DNA of 64,000 nt from the NCBI RefSeq assembly GCF_902686445.1, contig NC_062214.1, forward strand, positions 92,980,738 to 93,044,737, read 5' to 3'. Position 1 is the stretch's first letter; the number at the start of each line of letters is the position of its first letter. Below the pieces are notes generated by a model. The model was not told the DNA's origin. It did not search any database and saw only the letters and a program-made list of their open reading frames with translations. Source of the stretch: Sciurus carolinensis (Eukaryota > Chordata > Mammalia > Rodentia > Sciuridae). Positions 57,841 through 64,000 of this stretch are shown here, one piece after another. The translations under genes and the position numbers were made by a program.

Positions 57841-58742
57841 ATCTTACATCTGGGGATGGTCATGTGGACTGGAAAGAGAAGACCTGGACAGGAAAATGAG
57901 TTAGAGAAGCTATTGCCATGGGGGTGGAGTAGGGAAGGGGGATCTGACAACTATTTAGGAGATAAAGCAAGGGGTGCCCAATTGACCAGCGGCACAGGAA
58001 CATGTCTTGAAAGTAGAGAAACCATGAGAAGGCTCCAAGTTCCTGCCTCCTGAAGGTGATCAGTAAAAGGACATCGTCAGCAGAAACCAAGGCACCAAAG
58101 ATGAACCTTCCTTTTCAATTTTGTTAACAGTGACCCTTGGGTTTAGGGCATCTGAAAGAAAGAGAATGGACAAACTTATCTGGAAACTCAGAAATCCGGA
58201 GAGAAATTTTTACTACATACAACAAGGGAAATTGAGAGTGGCATAGGATTATTATTTTGTGGCCAATAACCTGTCAGAATATGGTCTATATGATCACAGA
58301 GCACCAGATACATACTATTTACTTACATGGTAATTTTAGTGATAATTTTTTGTTATTGTTGTTGAGACTTAAGCTTTACCAAATCTGTCAGCATGATATT
58401 TTAGAACAACAGTCTGTTGTCGGATGAGGATACTCCTTCCAATCATCCCAGCAAGCTCAGTCTCTCCCTGATCAAGAAGAGAGGTGATACAGTCACTGTG
58501 TAGACCATTCGCCTGGCCACATTTTACCAGCACGCATGGCTACTGCCTCCTAAATGACAAAGGCAGGCCTCTCCTCTCCTCCTGCTCTTGCACTTACCTT
58601 TCTCCCTGTGGTTGAATTGTTAAGGCCCAGAACATCTTTTCTCCTTACTCTATCTCCATTAATAACCAGGAATGTGCTTTGCATATCACAAGGCATCATA
58701 CTGATTCAAGCATTCCTGTTACATCAGAGAGAGAAAGCATAG
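57841..58742. other. No recognised feature
   Basis: The first part may be further decayed L2 ('ggacaggaaaatgagttaga'). The rest is unrecognised. Confidence 0.35.
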
Positions 58743-58744
58743 GT

Positions 58745-58920
58745 TCTGGAAGGAAAGACTTAGGTGTAAATCTCTGCTCTGTTCCTATGAGTGACATGAT
58801 CCTCAGTCACTCTCTCATTTTTCTGGATCTCTCCTCACTCACACATGAAAACTCAACTCGATAACTGTGTCTATCTTGCATGAGATAATATCTGCAAAAG
58901 AACTTTATAAAATAGAAACA
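58745..58920 (+). mobile_element. MIR SINE
   Basis: 'gtgtaaatctctgctctgtt', 'cctatgagtgacatgatcct' and 'gcatgagataatatctgcaa' follow MIR order with substantial divergence. Confidence 0.6.
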
Positions 58921-59688
58921 CCGGCATTTAAGACATGGGGCTCCTTAACTGAGGATCCTTTGTGCTTATGTTGTTGGGGGCTGGACTTTCCCTGTGAACT
59001 GGTGTCTGATGAGGGGGAATGCAGAGAAAGACCACTCAAATCCATGGTGTCCATGGGGTACTCAGATGATTCCAAAAGAGTGCCCTGGCCTTCTGAGCTC
59101 CCTCTGGATTTTGCTAAGTCATTTAGGAGTTACATGCCTGCCAAGGAGGTGCCAGAGGAGCGTAACTTGCTACACCGCTCTTGTGAGTGTGAACTACACT
59201 TCTCAGGTACGACAGGGCTGGCAGGACTATTATAATATTTGGTGTGATGTTGCCTTCTATTATCACCATCCTACCCTCTCCCCTCTCCCCAAGCTGTGAG
59301 AATGGGAGAGGTGCTATATGGTTCACATGACTGGGCTGTATTTGGGGGTTTGGAGAAAAGATATATGCAAGCATTGTATTTTAATAAATCATTTTTACTG
59401 TTCTTAGAGTCTTACACAGAGTTTGGTGGTACTGGGACCACTCACAATTTGCCAAAATACAGAATATATATTTGTTTGGGATTTTTTTTCCGTCTGAAGA
59501 CAAATACTATTTGTGTCTCCAATAGGTATTCAATAAGTGCTGGACAAATTTTCCTTAGGTGGTCTTAGCCAGTTGACCATGCAAAGAGCAAGTCACATAT
59601 CTGAAAATTGAGTCACTACTATAGAAAAATCACTGGTAGATGTTGATATTACTGAGTATAATGGTGGTTAACATTAATTAGAAGTCTT
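58921..59688. other. No recognised feature
   Basis: The 122-codon frame at 58,867-59,235 overlaps other frames and starts inside a MIR. It is not accepted as a gene. Confidence 0.4.
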
Positions 59689-59689
59689 C

Positions 59690-59830
59690 AAACCAGTAAT
59701 CCTCTACCCTGGCAGCACTGCACATCAACTGAAGACCTCTGAGAAGGTGACCATGCCCAGGTCCACTTCCAGAGATTCTGGTGTAATCTGTCTGGAGAAG
59801 GCTCTGAAACTTTTTCTAACTATCCACTGA
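59690..59830 (+). mobile_element. MER5-type hAT remnant
   Basis: 'cctctaccctggcagcactg', 'cacatcaactgaagacctct' and 'gagattctggtgtaatctgt' match the 5' and central parts of MER5. Confidence 0.65.
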
Positions 59831-59854
59831 CGCTGAAGGCTTGGTTTTATCTAG

Positions 59855-60030
59855 AGCAGAGGTTCTCTGCATTGAATGTATCTTAGAAACCTGGGGAAAC
59901 TTTAAAACCTACTGGGCCCTCTCCCCACCCCAAGGGTTCCATTTGATGATTCAGTGTGATCTGGGCTTCAGGAACTTTTAAATCTCCACACTTTTCCCCA
60001 AAGTCATCCAAGGTTTAGAACCAGTGACGT
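59855..60030 (+). mobile_element. MER5-type hAT remnant
   Basis: 'agcagaggttctctgcattg', 'aaacctggggaaactttaaa', 'tgatctgggcttcaggaact' and 'aaggtttagaaccagtga' cover both ends. This is the second MER5 within 350 bp, in the same orientation. Confidence 0.8.
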
Positions 60031-60565
60031 AGCAATACAAGCATCTGTGCATTTCCTAACCAAAGTATGGCTTGTAATTAAAATAGTCAAGTTTAATGCA
60101 AAGATATATAGCATTATGCTGTTCCTATGCTGTTCATGGTTCAATGTTCATTAAAGTATATTTATCAAAATGTCTAAAATAAATCAAATACCTTGACCTA
60201 TGGCATAAATCCCAGCCCAGAATATAACCTTAATCTTTAATAAGTTGCTTCTTTCTTAACTTAAATCTTGGTTCAAACTCCAACTGTTATGACTCATGAC
60301 TTCAGTCCAGTTTGTTGTCAAAAGTCTCTGGAAATTTATTCTCAATCTCCTGCTTCCACCACCTTCTCTTTTTGCCACAACCATAAAGAACCTACTGCCC
60401 CATCTCCCTATGGATTTATAGATACGTTCAAAGGCACCTTTTACCTTGCTCTCTGTCTGAACATCAGTTAGAAAAATCAATTATTCTGATTTCCTAGGGT
60501 ACCCTCTCTCCATGCATCCAGGATACATAGTTCCCAATCATATGTATTTTGGTATCAACTTTTAA
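60031..60565. other. No recognised feature
   Basis: Unrecognised sequence before the L1. Confidence 0.4.
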
Positions 60566-60569
60566 GTTC

Positions 60570-61110
60570 AACTCAAATTCCTGTCTGAATTGATTGGGAT
60601 ACATGGACAGTTTGGGAGAGAAGTGATATCTTTGCCATATGAAAAATTCTAATTGATAAAGTTCATATGTTTTTCCATTTATGTCTTTAATGTTATCCAA
60701 TAAAGTTTTATATTTTTCTCTGAAAGATCTTGGACATCTTTCAGTATATACATTCCTAAGTACTCTATACTGCTGAGGCATAAATGTATCTTTTAAAAAT
60801 TTATTTGCTGCTACTACATACACTGCTAGTAAATGATTTCTGTATACGCACACACACACACACACACACACACATTACCCAGTAAACTCACTATACTCTC
60901 TTATTAATTCAAATAATTTATCTGTAGGTTCTTTTGGAATTTTTAGAATATAAAATCATATAATCTGCAACAATGAAACAATTTTATTTCTTCTTCACCA
61001 ATCATTATGCTTTTAGTTCTTTTTATTCTCTAGTTAAGCCCTCTGGTGTCCAATAAAAATGTCAAATAAAGTGGTAATGGAGACATTATGTGTTCCTTGT
61101 TCAAAGAGAA
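60570..61110 (-). mobile_element. Old L1 ORF2, 3' piece
   Basis: 'cagtatatacattcctaagt', 'tcataatctgcaacaatgaa' (seen with small changes) and 'gccctctggtgtccaataaa' follow the complement of ORF2 ('tgtcatctgcaaa' and 'tgttgaatagaagtgg' positions in other copies). A (CA)n lies inside it. It continues beyond a non-L1 insertion at 61,640. Confidence 0.65.
60847..60874. repeat. (CA)n microsatellite
   Basis: 28 bp of CA repeat within the old L1. Confidence 0.96.
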
Positions 61111-61258
61111 ACTATGTAGAAGTCATGTCATAGTTACGTGTGTTGCTTGCTATAGATTATTGCTTATTTTATAAAATATCCTGTATCATTTAAAGGAAAT
61201 TCCTTTCTATTTCTGAGTGATAAGTTGTATTACCATCCCTTTTTTTACTTTTCCTGTG

Positions 61259-61281
61259 TGACAAAATGTTACATTTTGTCA
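61259..61281. repeat. Perfect inverted repeat 1
   Basis: Arms 'tgacaaaatg' and 'cattttgtca' (10 bp each) around the 3-base loop 'tta'. Confidence 0.9.
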
Positions 61282-61287
61282 TGTAAC

Positions 61288-61315
61288 AATGCATCTCTTC
61301 CACTGGAGATGCATT
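61288..61315. repeat. Perfect inverted repeat 2
   Basis: Arms 'aatgcatctc' and 'gagatgcatt' (10 bp each) around the 8-base loop 'ttccactg'. Confidence 0.9.
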
Positions 61316-61639
61316 ATTTCCCTACCTTATTGACACTGAGCTTGGTTATGGACTACTTTGAACAATAGAACGTCCATGGAAATGACACTGTGCCAGTTCC
61401 AAGCTTAGACCTTGAGAGACCCCCTGTGTATCACTGACTCTTCGTACTTCTGCTATCACCTTGACAACATATCCCTTAAAACTAAATATGGACGTTCTTG
61501 ACTCTAACCTGAAACTTAAAGCCAGACCTACCTGAATCCTGTGTAACTTAGCCAACCAGCATCTGAGCCAACATTTTGTTAAACTGTATTATTGTGTCAA
61601 TAGCTTACAATGCATCTAAGGTCCTGATGGCATTTTAAA

Positions 61640-62105
61640 CCATGAATAAATGTTGAATCATATCAAATATTGTCTCTTCTTTCTTTTTGGAGATGAGCAT
61701 ATGTTCCTCTCCCCTTTAATGTGTTAATATGCTGATTACATGAATTTAATTTTTCTCTAATATAAGTCAGTCTTGCATTATTGAAATAAATCCTACTTGG
61801 TCATGATGTATTCTCATTTCTATAAATTTCTTGATTTGGTTGGCTAATTTTGTTTAGAGCTTTTGCATCAATGTTTATGAATGAGATGCCCTGCAATTTT
61901 CTTTGCTTGAATTGCCATTGGCAAGCTTGGTAGCAAGGTTTTGGCAGTCTCATTCAATAAAAGATGGGACTATCCCCTCTTTTTTTTCTGTTCTTTAGAA
62001 GAGACAGTGTAACACTGAAATTATTTTTTCCTTGAATGTTTTTAAAACTTACCAGTGAAGAAACTGGGCCTGAAGTTCTTTTTGTGGGAAAAATTTGACT
62101 TTTGC
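61640..62105 (-). mobile_element. Old L1 ORF2, 5' piece
   Basis: 'agcttttgcatcaatgttta', 'cttgcattattgaaataaat', 'cctacttggtcatgatgtat' and 'accagtgaagaaactgggcc' are diagnostic complements of the L1 reverse transcriptase region, in order and collinear with the 60.6-61.1 kb piece. Confidence 0.85.
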
Positions 62106-62229
62106 TTTACCTTAAAAGAAAAGAAACTGTTGAATTTATTTGAGATTTACAATGAATCTGATGTTATAGGAAACTTATAAATGGTAGAATGATTATTATG
62201 GTGAAGCAGACTGATGTTATCTATTATCA

Positions 62230-63631
62230 CACATACTTTTTTTAAAATAAAACAGCTAAAATCTACTTAACAGAAATCCCCAATGCAGTACAGAATTATT
62301 AGCTATAATCCTCAAGCTGTATATTAATCTCTAGACTTGTTCATCCTACATGTGTGTTACTATGTATCCCTTGACTCAGGTTTACATCTCTCCATTTCCT
62401 CCAACAACTCCTGCCCCAGTAACCACTGTTTCATTTTCTCTGGATTTGACCTTGTTTTTTATTTTTGTTTTAAATTCTACATTTAAGCAAAATCATGTAA
62501 AATTTTTGTCTGGTTTATTTCAGTTTACATGATGTCCTTCAAATCTATCCATGTTTAAGACTGAATAATATTTTAGTGTATACATAGATCACATTTCCTT
62601 TATCCATTCATCTTCAATGGACATGCAGGTTGTTTCCATATCTTAGCTATTGTAGTAGTGATTTCATCTCCTTTGGGTACATACCTAGAAGAGGAATCGC
62701 CAGGTCGTACAGTAGTTCTATTTTTGTTTTCTTTTGGAACCTCCATACTGTTTGTCCATAATGACTATGTCAAACTACATTCCCAGCAAGAGTGTATGAG
62801 GGCTTCCTTTTGTCCACGCCATCATCAATATATTTTATCTCTTGTCTTTTTGATAATAGCCATCCTAATGGATGTGAGATTATATATTATAATGTTTTAA
62901 TTTATAGTTCCTTGGTGATCAGTGATGTTGAGCTCCTTTTCAGATATCTGTTCACCATTTTTATGTCTTTGGAAACATGTCTATTCAGGTCTTTTGGCAA
63001 TTTTTAATTAAATTATTTGTCAGCTATTAAATATTGAATTATTTATAAATTTTGGGTATAACCTCTTATCAGATATGTGGTTTACAAATAATTTTTCCCC
63101 AGTGTGTATGTTGCCTTTTCATTTTGTTGACTGTGTCCTTTGCTATGCAGAACTTTTTAGTTTGATGCAGTTTCATTTACTTATATCTGCTTTTGTAGCC
63201 TGAGATTTTGGTGTACTGTCCAAAACATCATTGTCAAGGCCAATGTCAAGGAGCTTTTCTCCCTGTGTTCTATTCTGGAAGTTTCATGATTTTAGCTGTT
63301 ACATTGAGGTCTTTTAGAAAATTTGAGTTGGTTTTTGTGTGTGGTGTATAATAAGGGTCCAGTTTCATCCTTTTTCACGTGAATATCCAGTTTTCTCATC
63401 ACCATTTATTAAAGAGACTATCATTTCCTCATTGTATCCCTTTGGTGCCCCTGTATGTATGGATTTATTTCTGGGCTCTTAATTCCATTCCACTAATCTG
63501 TGTTTCTCTTTCTATGCCAATATGAAACTTTTTTGACTGATACAGCTTTGAAATATAATTTTGAACCAGGAAGTGGGATGCTTCCAATTTTGTTTTTCTT
63601 TCTCAGTATTGCTATGGCTCTTCAGTTGTGT

Positions 63632-63671
<40 letters not shown>

Positions 63672-64000
63672 ACTCCATATAAATGATAGGGTTATATTTT
63701 CTATTTCTGTAAAGAACATCTTTGGAATTTTAAAAAAGTATTATATTGAATTTATATTGCTTTGGGTAGTGTGGACATTTTAACATATTAATTCTTCCAG
63801 TCTATTGATATGGGTTATCTTTTCACTTATTAATATCTTCAGTTTTTTCCATCAGTGTTGTGTAGTTTTAAGTATAGAAATATTTTACTTTCTTGGGTAA
63901 AAAATATATAATTTTTTTATGCTCTCACAAATGGTTTCTTTATTTCTTTCTAAATGAGGTCATTAATTGCATGTAGAAATGCATATGGATTTTATATCCT
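62230..64000 (-). mobile_element. Old L1 with 3' UTR and ORF2 remnant, runs off the window
   Basis: The 3' UTR lies at about 62,230-62,520 ('tctctccatttcctccaaca', 'ccccagtaaccactgtttca'). ORF2 follows in the minus orientation: 'catttcctttatccattcat', 'ggttgtttccatatcttagc', 'cttgtctttttgataatagc', 'ccatcctaatggatgtgaga', 'ttgccttttcattttgttga' and 'attgctatggctcttcagtt'. Frameshifts and stops are numerous. The element continues past 64,000. Confidence 0.92.
63632..63668. repeat. (GT)n microsatellite
   Basis: About 36 bp of GT repeat inside the old L1 ORF2 remnant. Confidence 0.97.

Larger units (their letters stand above)
61111..61640. other. Non-L1 segment splitting the L1, with two hairpins
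   Basis: About 530 bp with no L1 resemblance between two collinear L1 pieces, so it is probably a later insertion. It contains two perfect stem-loops (61,259-61,281 and 61,288-61,315). The family is unknown. Confidence 0.45.

Overview
The window looks like non-coding nuclear DNA from a mammal of the squirrel family (Sciuridae). Three things point there. It carries composite B1/ID SINEs whose tRNA-Ala-derived part ends in a poly(A) tail. It carries ancient eutherian repeats (MIR, L2, MER5, MER20, MaLR LTRs). It also has a young L1 with a purine-rich 3' UTR typical of rodents. The species assignment is an inference from repeat content, not from any gene. I found no protein-coding gene, no functional RNA gene and no convincing exon. 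The only long reading frame is the C-terminal part of an L1 ORF2. Many of the other longer open frames cover simple repeats or LINE remnants, or open only with GTG or TTG.

Layout. 1-5.9 kb: L1 3' ends, a MaLR LTR on each strand, L2, MIR and one B1/ID SINE with target-site duplications. 6-20 kb: mostly unrecognised single-copy-looking sequence with MIR fragments, an old L1 on the minus strand (9.5-10.9 kb) and a long tetranucleotide tract grown from an ID SINE tail (18.8-19.1 kb). 20-38 kb: MIR, L2 and MER5 fragments, (GT)n tracts and long unrecognised stretches. 38-45 kb is the most eventful part: a diverged tandem duplication, L2, MER20, a recently inserted 5'-truncated L1 (39.77-41.66 kb) with telomere-like repeats in its 3' UTR, and, 50 bp further on, a well-preserved solo LTR of a class II endogenous retrovirus (41,711-42,074) with 6-bp target duplications. 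A second LTR-like, CpG-containing segment lies at 43.0-43.3 kb. 45.6-48.1 kb: one old minus-strand L1 broken up by later insertions. 48-60 kb: L2, MIR and clusters of MER5-type hAT elements. 60.5-64 kb: two old minus-strand L1 copies, the first split by a segment with two perfect hairpins.

Nothing here acts together as a gene system. The window records successive transposon insertions, from ancient (MIR, L2, MER5, MaLR) to recent (L1, ERV2 LTR, B1/ID SINEs). It is probably intergenic or deep intronic. Family names come from recognising consensus-like sequence by eye. Boundaries of old elements are approximate, usually to about 10-50 bp.
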